Assembly (NCBI GenBank): GCA_020638495.1
Contig: JACKIN010000003.1
Span: 248,001-312,000, forward strand
Direction of reading: 5' to 3'
Length of the DNA stretch: 64,000 nt
Origin: Geminicoccaceae bacterium
GTDB lineage: Bacteria; Pseudomonadota; Alphaproteobacteria; Geminicoccales; Geminicoccaceae
The translations under genes were made by a program, and so were the position numbers. Shown in pieces: positions 44,886 to 56,317 of this stretch. Each line of letters starts with the position of its first letter. The stretch's first letter is position 1. Under the pieces are notes generated by a model. That model searched no databases. It was given only the letters and a program-made list of their open reading frames with translations, and was not told the origin of the DNA.

Positions 44886-46109
44886 ATGAGCGCCACGACC
44901 GCCGAGCGAATCCGCACCTACCGGGGCCCCGCCGTGCTCGGCCTCGGCTTCCGCCCGTTCTTCCTCGCCGCTGGCCTGTGGTCGGCCCTGGCGATGCTGC
45001 TCTGGATCCTGCTCTTGACCGGCGGCATCGACCTGCCGATCGCCCTGGCGCCCGTCGACTGGCACGTTCATTCGCTCCTCTACGGCTTCGTCCCGGCCAC
45101 CGTCACCGGCTTTCTCCTGACCGCCGTGCCGAACTGGACGGGACGGCTGCCGGTCACCGGCACGCCGCTGCTCTGCCTGGCGCTCCTCTGGCTCGCCGGG
45201 CGCCTCGCCGTGCTCTTTGGTGACGTTCTCGGCCCACTTCTGAGCGCCCTCGTCGATCTCGCCTTCCTGGCGGCCGTCTTCGCCGTCATCCTCCGCGAGC
45301 TTCTGGCCGGCCGCAACAAGCGCAACCTGCCGGTGCTGGCGCTGGTCGGCCTGCTCTTCCTCGGCAACGCGCTCTTCCATCTCGAGGCCGCCCGCACCGG
45401 TGGGGCCTACTATGGGACGCGGGTCGGCATCCTCGCCATCTTGATGCTGATCATGCTGATCGGCGGGCGCATCGTGCCGAGCTTCACCCGCAACTGGCTG
45501 GTCAAGCGCGGGGCGGGCCGGCTGCCGGCCTCCTTCGGGCGCTTCGACGGGGTCTGCCTCGCCACCGCCGCCACGGCGCTGGCCTCCTGGGTCGTCGCGT
45601 CGGAGGCCGCGGCGACGGCCTGGCTCGCCGGAATCGCCGGAGCGCTCCACCTCGTCCGCCTCGGCCGCTGGGCCGGCGAGCGGACCACGGCCGAGCCCCT
45701 GCTCCTCGTCCTGCACGTCGCCTATGCGTTCGTGCCGCTGGGCTTCTTCCTCGTCCTCCTGGCGCACGTCCTGCCGTCGACCGTGCTGCCGGTGGCGGCC
45801 ATCCACGCCTGGCTCGCCGGTGGTGTCGGGCTGATGACGCTGGCCGTCATGACCCGCGCCAGCCTCGGCCATTCCGGCCGGGCCCTGACCGCGGACTGGC
45901 CGACGGTCGCCATCTTCTGCGCCCTGGTCGTGGCGGCCCTGGCACGCATCCTCGCCGGCACCACGCTCGCCCTGCCCGGCCTCCTGCATCTGGCGGCGAC
46001 CGCCTGGATCCTCGCCTTCGGCGGCTTCGCCGTCGCCTACTGGCCCGTGCTGACGGGCGTTGCCGCCGGGCTCAAGCCGTCGTCGCCGCCTCCAGGAAGA
46101 CCCCGTTGA
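44886..46109 (+). CDS. nnrS: NnrS-family haem/copper membrane protein
   Basis: NnrS is a polytopic inner-membrane protein that eases nitrosative stress and is regulated by NO in denitrifiers and Vibrio. The 407-residue protein has about twelve helices. Conserved histidines occur in PVDWHVHSLLYGF and in NALFHLEAA; MTRASLGHSGR near the end is a strong family signature. The ATG at 44886 has GGGA 7 bases upstream; an in-frame earlier codon at 44823 overlaps the operator region. It is divergent from nsrR. Confidence 0.9.
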   Translation: MSATTAERIRTYRGPAVLGLGFRPFFLAAGLWSALAMLLWILLLTGGIDLPIALAPVDWHVHSLLYGFVPATVTGFLLTAVPNWTGRLPVTGTPLLCLALLWLAGRLAVLFGDVLGPLLSALVDLAFLAAVFAVILRELLAGRNKRNLPVLALVGLLFLGNALFHLEAARTGGAYYGTRVGILAILMLIMLIGGRIVPSFTRNWLVKRGAGRLPASFGRFDGVCLATAATALASWVVASEAAATAWLAGIAGALHLVRLGRWAGERTTAEPLLLVLHVAYAFVPLGFFLVLLAHVLPSTVLPVAAIHAWLAGGVGLMTLAVMTRASLGHSGRALTADWPTVAIFCALVVAALARILAGTTLALPGLLHLAATAWILAFGGFAVAYWPVLTGVAAGLKPSSPPPGRPR

Positions 46110-46482
46110 TCTTCCAGCTGCCGTCGGGCTGCTGCTGCATCTGGTAGTAGGCGGTCACCGTCTCCCCCTTCGGGCCCACCAGATGCACCATCTGGGCCGG
46201 CTGGCCCCGATAGGTCACGACAGCGCCGAACGTGACGCTGCGCGGGCGGTAGATCTGCGGATAGCCCTGGACGACCATCGCCATGAAGCTCTCGGGCGTG
46301 CCGAAGAGGCTCCTGATGGTCGGCGAGGCGAAGGAGAAGGCGGCCCCGCCATCGTCGTGCCGGAAGGCCTCGAGCTGCGCCTCGATCACCGCCCTGAAGG
46401 CATCGGGCTCGCCTTCCGCCCGGGCGGCCTGATGGCCGGTGAGCAGGAGCAGAACGAGCAAGGAGGAAGCGAGCAGGCGCAT
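46072..46482 (-). CDS. DUF4864-like secreted protein
   Basis: This 136-residue protein has an N-terminal Sec signal peptide (MRLLASSLLVLLLLTGHQAARAE, cleavage after about residue 22). The mature region has a DAFRAVIEAQLEAFRHDDG start and a beta-rich SNTL-like tail (VHLVGPKGETVTAYYQMQQQPDGSWKINGVFL), which matches DUF4864. This resembles the NTF2-like fold; the function is unknown. Its 3' end overlaps the 3' end of convergent nnrS by 38 bases, which is unusual but both frames are credible. Confidence 0.78.
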   Translation of the reverse strand: MRLLASSLLVLLLLTGHQAARAEGEPDAFRAVIEAQLEAFRHDDGGAAFSFASPTIRSLFGTPESFMAMVVQGYPQIYRPRSVTFGAVVTYRGQPAQMVHLVGPKGETVTAYYQMQQQPDGSWKINGVFLEAATTA

Positions 46483-47419
46483 GGCCGTGTCTCCACTGGC
46501 ACGAGGATTCCCCATCGATCGAACTGGCGCCCCGATCGCTGAAATCCAGCATCTGCCGGTCCGAAAGGCTCGGGTGCCGAAAAAACGCAGGTGACAGTCG
46601 CGATCGCGCGCGCAAGGGCGACGTGCCGAAAGCCGGAGAGCCGGGCGAGAGCGAGGCAGACCGTTCGGGCGCCGGCGAAGCGGGCGGAGCCGCGCTGCCA
46701 GCGGCGGCCGGACCCGAGACCCGGCCGGGTGGTGGCCGCGCCTAGCAGATTCGAACGCGCCGAGCACAGGGCGCCGGCGCCTTGCCGAACGCGGCTCGGA
46801 TGGGCACGCACCCGGCTTGCCGGGTCGCGCTCCCGAGCCGGGCCCGCCATATGGCCAAGGGCCGACCCCTCAACGACCCGATGCCGGTCTCGCGAGCGCG
46901 CCTGCGCATGGCCAACGAAGACCGCCGCGCGCGCTTCGACGGCGAAGCAGGCGCCAGGGCCGCAGCCGCGGCCGGACTGCGCGCTCGGCCCGAAGGGCAT
47001 CCCTGCCGGTGATCCCTGAAAGCCGCGGGGGCAGAACGCCGAGCTCCTCGTCCCGTGGAACGCCTGCAAGCCGCCGCGGAAACCGGCACCGATGAATGGC
47101 GGCAGCACAGGGCGCTACGCGGCGCTGCGGCCGACCGAAGCACATTCGGCGGGCAGAGCGATGAGCTGGTCGTCGGCAGATCACGCCCGGGCGCTCGAGC
47201 ATCCTCATGGCGACCGCATCCGTCGCCAGGCGGCGGGCGATCGGTGCTTGCGCAAGTCAACGACGCTGCACGCCGATTGCCCCGTTCAGGGTAATGGGCG
47301 CCCCTCGTCCACCATCACTGCCAAGGCCCCCCTATCCGCGCAAGATCGAGCCATGCCCGGCTGCCGCCCGCCCTCTGCCCCTCTGCCCCTCTGCCCCTCT
47401 GCCGCTCGCCCTCTGCCCC
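46483..47419. other. Gene-poor 0.9-kb interval with no credible gene
   Basis: Between the DUF4864 and glgP genes, many short frames overlap on both strands (for example 46386-47108 minus and 46591-47019 plus), all Arg/Ala-rich with no family resemblance. GC content equals the core genome, so it is not an obvious island. It ends in a 9-bp repeat block. It may hold decayed genes or untranslated sequence; no RNA family was recognised. Confidence 0.55.

Positions 47420-47420
<1 letters not shown>
47371..47420. repeat. 9-bp tandem repeat block (CCTCTGCCC)
   Basis: CCTCTGCCC is repeated three times in succession followed by a variant unit (CCTCTGCCG), then an interrupted CCTCTGCCC. The block ends at the glgP stop codon, whose last codons are just outside it. 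Such runs are prone to slippage, so copy number may vary. Confidence 0.8.
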
Positions 47421-49873
<2,453 letters not shown>

Positions 49874-50024
49874 CGATGCACGGTTCCCAGATGGTCGAAG
49901 ACGGCGATAAACGCCCATCGCCGCGACACGGCAAGCGGGAATGCTCCACCACCCCCGGGTTCCGCCCGCGATCAGGCACCTCGGCCAGTGATGCCCGGTC
50001 TAGACGAAGGAGATGACGGATCGG

Positions 50025-51320
50025 TTAACGGCGTCGAGCAAAGGCCCCGAGCTCCTTCCCCATCGCCACCGCCAGGGCGACGAGCAGCAGGGTGGCGGTG
50101 CTGTGCTTGACGAAGCCGTAGACCTCGGTGAGGCCCGTCGCGACCAGGACGAAGAGGAAGAGCCAGGCGAAGACGGCCCGCCGGTCCCTGGTGCTGCGCA
50201 GATGCCGCCAGGCTGTCCGCGTGTAGAGTCCGAGCGTCGCGAGCGCCGCCACGACGCCGACGAGACCGAGCTCGACCGCGATCTCGAGCAGGGTGTTGTG
50301 GAAATGCCCCACCTGGCCGAGCAGGTCGAGCACGCGCAGCGTCCGCCAATCGACCGCCGCCGTCCAGAACGCGGCGAAGCCGGTGCCCAGCACCGGCCGC
50401 TGCTCGAGCTGCAGGAACCCGGTCTCCCAGAGATAGGAGCGCCCGGTGAGCGTCGGATCCTTGTCGAGCGCGCCGAAGAGCAGCTCGACCGGCGAGGTGC
50501 CGAGTGCCAGGAAAAACCCGACGACCAGGGCCAGGGCGATCAGGAGGAACCCGACCCAGAGCGCCAGGATCAAAGGGCGGTTGCGCAGCACGAGCACGCC
50601 CGTGCCGGCGAGGACGATGCCGGCGGTGACGATCGCCGTGGCGGAATCGGCGAACGGCAGGGCGGCGAGACCGGCGACGAGGCCCAGGAGCCCGAGCGGA
50701 TCGGTCGGCCGGCCGACGAGGAGTGCGGTGGCGGCGGCGATCAGCACGACCGCGGCGTTGCCCAGCGTGTTCTTGTGGTAGAAGACACCGCGCGCGGCGC
50801 CATTGATCATCGTCGCGAAATCGACACCGGCCAGATGCAGCAGCACCGAGGCACCGACCGCGACGCCGAGCACCAGGGCGGTCAGCCGGGCGAGCCCGAC
50901 GACGGACAGCCGCGCACCCAGATAGACGCCGATCAGCACCGTCATGACGAGCCGGAAGGCCTCGCCGGCGGTCACCGCCCGGTCCATCGACCAGGCGACC
51001 GAGAGTGCCGCCACCAGGGGAAAGGCGAAGACCCAGGGCGCCGCCGCGATCCCCTGGCGCAGCACCTCCGGCCGATGCAGCATGAACGCCGCGAAGAGCA
51101 GATAGACGGCCGGCCAGCTGAGGATGGTGAACGTGCTGAATTGCGTCGGAAAATCCGTGCCGACGGCATAGAGGCGATTGTCGATGAAGCCGAGCGCCCC
51201 CGCCCCGAGCGCCAGGAGGAAGGCGAAGACGGCGTATTCGAGGCGCGGCAGCTGCAGGGCGAGCCAGGTGCCGAGGGGACCGGCAGCCGACCGGCCGGTG
51301 CCCATCCCCGCGCTCCTCAT
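50025..51320 (-). CDS. O-antigen ligase / polysaccharide polymerase-like membrane protein
   Basis: This inner-membrane protein of the O-antigen ligase (WaaL/Wzy-like) family has 431 residues and about ten to twelve helices. The conserved RSYLWETGFLQLEQRPVLGTGF periplasmic-loop motif and GHFHNTLLEIAVELGLVG with its histidine mark the family. It either polymerises repeat units or ligates them. The start ATG at 51320 overlaps the flippase stop (ATGA), so it follows the flippase in one transcript. Confidence 0.85.
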   Translation of the reverse strand: MRSAGMGTGRSAAGPLGTWLALQLPRLEYAVFAFLLALGAGALGFIDNRLYAVGTDFPTQFSTFTILSWPAVYLLFAAFMLHRPEVLRQGIAAAPWVFAFPLVAALSVAWSMDRAVTAGEAFRLVMTVLIGVYLGARLSVVGLARLTALVLGVAVGASVLLHLAGVDFATMINGAARGVFYHKNTLGNAAVVLIAAATALLVGRPTDPLGLLGLVAGLAALPFADSATAIVTAGIVLAGTGVLVLRNRPLILALWVGFLLIALALVVGFFLALGTSPVELLFGALDKDPTLTGRSYLWETGFLQLEQRPVLGTGFAAFWTAAVDWRTLRVLDLLGQVGHFHNTLLEIAVELGLVGVVAALATLGLYTRTAWRHLRSTRDRRAVFAWLFLFVLVATGLTEVYGFVKHSTATLLLVALAVAMGKELGAFARRR

Positions 51321-52780
51321 GCCGGGGCCGCCACCGGCACGCCGCGCCAGAGCGCCCAGGCCACGCGCAGATGCGACCGCTGCAGCACGGCGGTGATCAC
51401 GACATAGGCGAGCCCGGCGACAAGACCGGCCAGCACGATGGCCGGCCAGGTGCCGAGCACCGGCTCGAGCGCCAGCCGGAGCGCGACGAAGACCAGAAGC
51501 ACGAGGAGGCTGGCCAGGAGTGGCGGCAGGAGGAGCCGGAGCTCGTGCACGAGGCCCGTGCCGAGCTCCAGCCGCACCTGCCGCGCCGTCAGCGGCCACC
51601 GCCAGACGAGGATGCGCAGGCTCAGGCCCAGCGCGACCGCGACGAGCCCGAACGGTGCGGTGGCGAGGATCACGATCACGCCGGCGACGCCGTCGAGCAG
51701 ACCGACCCGCAGCAGCCGCTCGGGCCGGCCGAGGCCGTAGAGCGCCGAGCGCGCCTGCAGGATCACCGGCCAGATGGCGACGCCGACGCAGAGGATCTGG
51801 AAGACCGGCACCATCGGCAGCCATGCCTCACCCAGGCCGAGGCCGATGAGCTCCGGGGCGATCGCCGCGGCCCCCGCCGCGGCCGGCAGGCTGACCGCGA
51901 GCCCGAGCGACAGGGCGACGTCGCGAAACCGGTCGAGGGCCGCCGGATCGTCGCGCAGCCGGGCGAAGGCCGGCATGGCGATCTGGTTGATCGGCACCGC
52001 GAACAGCCGCTGCATCATCTGCACGAGGCGAAGCGCCACGTTCATCAACCCCGCCGCGGCGGGCCCCAGGAGGAAGCCGACCAGAAGCTGCGGCGCCCGC
52101 TCGTCGACCATCTGCAAGGCGCTGTTGCCGAGGCTGCTGGCGACGAAGCGACGGATCGCCAGGACCTGCGGCCAGCCGGCGCGCAACCCGGGGCGCCAGC
52201 CCGTCGCACCCAGCAGGAGAACGGTGTTGAGCGAGGCGCCGGCGAGATGCTGGCCGACCAGAGCCCAGACGCCATAGCCCTGCACCGCCATGGCGATGCC
52301 GGTGATCGCACCGCCCAGGAGCATGATGAGCGAGCGCCTGGCGGTGACGTCGAAGCGCAGCTCGCGGGTGAGCAGCGCCAGGGGCACGGTGGTGAAGGCC
52401 TGCAGCACGAGGACGACGCAGAGCCAGCGGATCACCGATGCCAGCTCGGCGGCATCGAACAGCCGGCCGATCGCCGGCGCCGCCAGAGCCAGCACCAGAG
52501 CGAGCAGTCCGGCCGCCAGAACGGTCACCCAGAAGACGGCGTCGCAATCGGCATCGGTGAGATCCTGCTTCTGGATCAGCACCTCGCCGGTCGTGTAGGC
52601 GGTGAGATGGGCCGCGACCGCGGTGAAGCCGAGCGCAATGGCAACGAGGCCGAACTCGCCCGGGCCGAGCAGCCGGGCGAGCACCAGGAAGACGACGAGG
52701 CTGAGCGCCTCGGTCGCCCAGCCGTCGAAGGTGGCCCAGAGGCTCCCCTTGACCGCGCGCCGACCGAACCCCTCAGCCAC
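51317..52780 (-). CDS. Lipopolysaccharide/oligosaccharide flippase (PST family, Wzx-like)
   Basis: This polytopic inner-membrane exporter of lipid-linked repeat units has 487 residues with about twelve to fourteen helices. The N-terminal region (LARLLGPGEFGLVAIALGF) matches polysaccharide synthase family proteins of the MOP superfamily. It overlaps the upstream glycosyltransferase gene by 8 bases and the ligase gene by 4, giving a compact operon GT-flippase-ligase. Confidence 0.88.
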   Translation of the reverse strand: MAEGFGRRAVKGSLWATFDGWATEALSLVVFLVLARLLGPGEFGLVAIALGFTAVAAHLTAYTTGEVLIQKQDLTDADCDAVFWVTVLAAGLLALVLALAAPAIGRLFDAAELASVIRWLCVVLVLQAFTTVPLALLTRELRFDVTARRSLIMLLGGAITGIAMAVQGYGVWALVGQHLAGASLNTVLLLGATGWRPGLRAGWPQVLAIRRFVASSLGNSALQMVDERAPQLLVGFLLGPAAAGLMNVALRLVQMMQRLFAVPINQIAMPAFARLRDDPAALDRFRDVALSLGLAVSLPAAAGAAAIAPELIGLGLGEAWLPMVPVFQILCVGVAIWPVILQARSALYGLGRPERLLRVGLLDGVAGVIVILATAPFGLVAVALGLSLRILVWRWPLTARQVRLELGTGLVHELRLLLPPLLASLLVLLVFVALRLALEPVLGTWPAIVLAGLVAGLAYVVITAVLQRSHLRVAWALWRGVPVAAPA

Positions 52781-53699
52781 GGCTCGCCCGGACCGCGTAG
52801 GGCTCGCTCGCGAAGCCGAGACCGGCCGCGATCATCCCGAGGCCGCGCATGATCGTGTAGCAGCGCCGCACCACGGGGCCCGGTCGTGCCAGGACCAGCC
52901 CCGGCAAGGCGAGGAGGAAAAGCAGCCCGCCGCCACCGACCCGAAGCGCACCGCGCCCGAGAGCCTGCAGCCGAACCGCCGGGGAAGCCCGCTCGAGCAG
53001 ACGAATCCGCACATCCGACATGCCGTAGCGGTACCACCGGGCGAGCAGCCAGGCGAGCCCGAGACGCTCGGCGGGGATATGCTCCAGGACCACCGCGTCC
53101 GCCGCCCAGGCGAGCCTGCCGCCGGCTTCGAGCAGCAGCGCCGAGAGTGCCGTGTCCTCCGCACCATGCGTCGCCAGCGCCTCGGGGAAGCGCAGGCCGT
53201 GCCGGGCGAGGAACGGGCGGTCGAGCAGGAGGTTGCCGGTCATCAGCTCGCCGAGCGAGCCGTCGGCCAGTGGCCGAACATAGCACAGGGCAAAGGCCTC
53301 GGCGAACCAGGCCGGCATCGGCTTCGCGAAAACCGGCCGGACCGGGCCGCTGACCGCCTGGGCATCGGCGGCGTCCATGGCCGCCGCCAGGGCCACGAGC
53401 CAGCCCGGCTCGGGCTCCTCGTCGTCGTCGACGAAGGCGAGGCGGGTGCCCCGGGCCTGGTCGAGCGCCGCGTTGCGGCCGAAGACGACGCCCGGCCGGG
53501 GCTCGTGCAGGTAGTCGAGGGCCAAAGGATGACCGGCGGCGAGGGCAGCCACCACCGGCTCGGCCGTGCGCGCGGGGTCGTTGTCGACGACGAGCACGGT
53601 GCTTCGTGGCGACGGCAGGCGACAATGCCCGAGCGCCTCGAGCACCCGCGCCAGACCGGCCGGCCGGCCGCGGGTGACAATGGCGATGGTGTAGTCCAT
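52773..53699 (-). CDS. Glycosyltransferase family 2
   Basis: This 308-residue GT-A glycosyltransferase has nucleotide-sugar motifs YTIAIVTRGRPAGL, VVDNDP and a DXD-like FVDDDEEPEPGWL. A pair of hydrophobic stretches lies near the C-terminus (GGGGLLFLLALPGLVLA). The sugar is unknown. The ATG at 53699 was chosen because AGGTG lies upstream and codons before it are not GT2-like. It is the first gene of the leftward operon and diverges from the wzc-like gene across 224 bases. Confidence 0.9.
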   Translation of the reverse strand: MDYTIAIVTRGRPAGLARVLEALGHCRLPSPRSTVLVVDNDPARTAEPVVAALAAGHPLALDYLHEPRPGVVFGRNAALDQARGTRLAFVDDDEEPEPGWLVALAAAMDAADAQAVSGPVRPVFAKPMPAWFAEAFALCYVRPLADGSLGELMTGNLLLDRPFLARHGLRFPEALATHGAEDTALSALLLEAGGRLAWAADAVVLEHIPAERLGLAWLLARWYRYGMSDVRIRLLERASPAVRLQALGRGALRVGGGGLLFLLALPGLVLARPGPVVRRCYTIMRGLGMIAAGLGFASEPYAVRASRG

Positions 53700-53820
53700 T
53701 CTGACACCTGACAATCGCTTTGGTTGAATCTGACGGCTACCCAATCAATCGATGCCGTTTGTCTCGAAAAGCACGGTGGAAACCTGCCGCAACTCTTCCC
53801 GCGGGCGGCCCAGCTTTCGC

Positions 53821-53849
53821 TTGAAGGCCCCGGAGCGGACAGGGTAACT
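53821..53849 (+). promoter_or_regulatory. Weak sigma-70-like promoter candidate for the wzc-like gene
   Basis: TTGAAG (53821-53826) and GTAACT (53844-53849) are separated by 17 bases, 75 bases before the wzc-like ATG. The -10 is poor, so this is tentative. The whole 53700-53923 interval is the divergent control region between the two polysaccharide operons and is AT-richer than flanking genes. Confidence 0.3.
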
Positions 53850-53923
53850 TACGTTAGGCGATCCACTCTCCGGTGCAAGCCGGGGTGGGGTGCCGCAGGT
53901 GATCGAAAGACGAACGGGAGAGG

Positions 53924-56296
53924 ATGCGGCACTTGGCTTGGGGATCCGATAGCGGGCGGCTGCCGGCGCTCGCCGGCGGGTCCGAGCCCGCCGGATCGGC
54001 GGATGGGCGGCTGACGTCGGGTTTTGCCGCCATCGTCAACGCAATTCGCAGGTACTGGCTCTCGACGCTGATCCTGATCGTGCTCGGCACGGCGCTCGGT
54101 GTGGCCGTGCATCGCCTGCTGCCGACCGAGTACGAGGCGACGGCGACCGTGCTGATCGGCGGCCCGCAGGCCCGCCAGCCGGAGCTCGACAGCCTCGTCG
54201 TCAGCGCCGTGCTCAACCAGGACACGCTGACCAACGAGGTCGAGATCCTGCAGTCGCGGGCCCTGGCGCTCAGGGTCATCGAGCGGCTGCAGCTGCATCG
54301 GCTCGACGCGTTCAACCCGCCCGGGCCCGAGCCGGGGTCCGGCAGCTCCCGGAGCGGCATCGCGCAATGGCTGCGCGACCAGGTCGGCGCGCTCAGGGCC
54401 TGGGCCGGCCAGCTGCCGCTCGGCAACGACGCGGTGGACGACGCCGATTACGGCCGCAGCGAGATGGAGGACGTGATCGACCGCTTCCTCGAGGACGTCA
54501 CCATCGCCCCGCGCGGCCGCTCGCAGGTCATCGACGTCACCTTCAGGACCGAAGCACCCGGCCTCGCGGCCCTGGTCGCGAACACCCTGGTCGAGGAATA
54601 TCTGGTCGATCGCACCGACAACCAGACGGCCGCGGCAAGGCTCGCCGGAAGCTGGCTGCGCGAGCGCCTGGGCGAGCTCAGGGACGAGCTCCAGCGGCGC
54701 GAGACCGCGGTCGAGGACTACCGCCGCGAGGCGGGCCTCCTGCAGGGCGTGACCGCATCCCTGACCTCCGAGCGGTTGTCGGGGCTGAACAGCCAGCTCC
54801 TCGAGGCAAGGGCGGCCCTCGCCCAGGCGAGCGGCCGCTACGACGAGGCGATGGCCGCAAGGGAAGCCGGCCGCGGCGCCGCCATGGCCGAGGTGCTGCA
54901 ATCCGAGACGATCCGCGACCTCCGGGCGCAGGAGAGCGAGATCGCCAGCGAGGTCGCCCAGTTCGAGAACGTCTACGGCCCCCAGCATCCGCGCATGATG
55001 GACCTTCGCCAGCATCTCGCCCAGGTCCGGCGGGGCATCGCCGGCGAGGTCGACCGCATCCTCGCCAGCCTCGCCAGTGCCACCGAGACCTACCGCCAGC
55101 GGGTCGAGCTGCTCGAGGTCGAGGTGGCCGAGGTGCGTGCCAAGGTGGTCCAGGAGGATGCGGCCATGGCGCGGCTCCGCGTGCTCGAGCGCGAGGCCGA
55201 GGCGACCCGCGAGCTCTACCAGGACACGCTGCGCCGGGCCGAGGCAGCGGACCCGACACCGGCCACCACGCCCTCCGACGGCCGGATGCTGTCGCCCGCC
55301 GCCCCGCCGACGGTCTCGACCAAGCCGCGCCTCGCCCTGATGGGTGGCCTCGGCTTCGTTTTCGGCTGCGGCCTCGCCCTCGTCACGGCGGTCGGCCGGG
55401 AGCTGCTCGACCGGCGCTTCCGCACGGTCGGCCAGGCCGAGGCGCAGCTCGGGCTACGGGTGATCGGCGTGGTGCCGAGCCTGGAGGGCCTGCCCGGCCA
55501 GCCGCCGGAGTTCGAGCCCGAGGACACCGTGGTGATCTATCCGGGCGGCGCCTTCGCCGAGGCGGTCCGGACCGTGACCAACCAGCTGCGCAGCCTGCCC
55601 CGCCGCGATGCTACCGGCACGCCGGGCGGCTCCGCCTACCTGCCGAGCGATCCGGACAAGGATCCGCCGGGAGCCCTCATCCTCGCCGTCACCTCCTCGG
55701 TGCAGGGCGAAGGCAAGACCATGCTCGCCGTCTCGCTCGCCCGCTCGGCAGCGCTCAGCGACCAGCGGGTGCTGCTCGTGGATGCCGACATGCGGCTCGG
55801 CCGGGTGCACCAGGCGCTCGCCATCCCGGCGACGCCGGGTCTCGCCGACTATCTCGCCGAGCCGGCGGACAAGGAGATCGCGAGCCTCTGGCAGAGCGAT
55901 CCGTCGACCCGCCTCAAGGTGCTGACCTGCGGCAAGCAGGGCTACAAGGCGGGCGTGCTCCTGCAGTCGGGGCACCTGCGCCGCGCGATGCAGAGCTTGC
56001 GCCGGCAGTTCGACCTGATCATCATCGACACCCCGCCGGTCCTGCCGGTGGCCGATTTCGGCACGCTGGTCGACGTCGCCGACGCCGCGCTCTTCATCGT
56101 CGACTGGTCGCGCATGCGACCCGATGTGATCGAGGCCGGCGCCGCCCGGATCAGGGCGACCCGGGCCGGGCTCGAGCTCGGCGTCGTCATCAACAATGTC
56201 GATGTCCGCAAGAAGGCCGCCGACGCCTTCCCCGAGCTCGAGATCTACAGCAGCCGCTATCGCAACGACTCCCGCTACCACTACCACAGCTCGTGA
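53924..56296 (+). CDS. Polysaccharide co-polymerase and BY-type tyrosine kinase (Wzc-like)
   Basis: This inner-membrane protein of 790 residues controls export and chain length of a surface polysaccharide. N-terminal membrane helix is at about 46-66, a large periplasmic Wzz-like domain with coiled coil (about 230-430) follows, then a second membrane helix near 470-490. The C-terminal kinase has Walker A SSVQGEGKT (about 590), Walker A' LLVDADMR and Walker B IIIDTPPV. The tail has four tyrosines in the last 17 residues, the autophosphorylation cluster. GGAG precedes the ATG. Confidence 0.93.
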   Translation: MRHLAWGSDSGRLPALAGGSEPAGSADGRLTSGFAAIVNAIRRYWLSTLILIVLGTALGVAVHRLLPTEYEATATVLIGGPQARQPELDSLVVSAVLNQDTLTNEVEILQSRALALRVIERLQLHRLDAFNPPGPEPGSGSSRSGIAQWLRDQVGALRAWAGQLPLGNDAVDDADYGRSEMEDVIDRFLEDVTIAPRGRSQVIDVTFRTEAPGLAALVANTLVEEYLVDRTDNQTAAARLAGSWLRERLGELRDELQRRETAVEDYRREAGLLQGVTASLTSERLSGLNSQLLEARAALAQASGRYDEAMAAREAGRGAAMAEVLQSETIRDLRAQESEIASEVAQFENVYGPQHPRMMDLRQHLAQVRRGIAGEVDRILASLASATETYRQRVELLEVEVAEVRAKVVQEDAAMARLRVLEREAEATRELYQDTLRRAEAADPTPATTPSDGRMLSPAAPPTVSTKPRLALMGGLGFVFGCGLALVTAVGRELLDRRFRTVGQAEAQLGLRVIGVVPSLEGLPGQPPEFEPEDTVVIYPGGAFAEAVRTVTNQLRSLPRRDATGTPGGSAYLPSDPDKDPPGALILAVTSSVQGEGKTMLAVSLARSAALSDQRVLLVDADMRLGRVHQALAIPATPGLADYLAEPADKEIASLWQSDPSTRLKVLTCGKQGYKAGVLLQSGHLRRAMQSLRRQFDLIIIDTPPVLPVADFGTLVDVADAALFIVDWSRMRPDVIEAGAARIRATRAGLELGVVINNVDVRKKAADAFPELEIYSSRYRNDSRYHYHSS

Positions 56297-56317
56297 CAGC
56301 CGGCCGCCGGCCCGGCC

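Noticed and set aside
46386..47108. 240-codon minus-strand frame overlapping the DUF4864 gene
   Set aside because: Arg/Ala/Gly-rich translation without domain features, and it overlaps a better supported signal-peptide protein in another frame.
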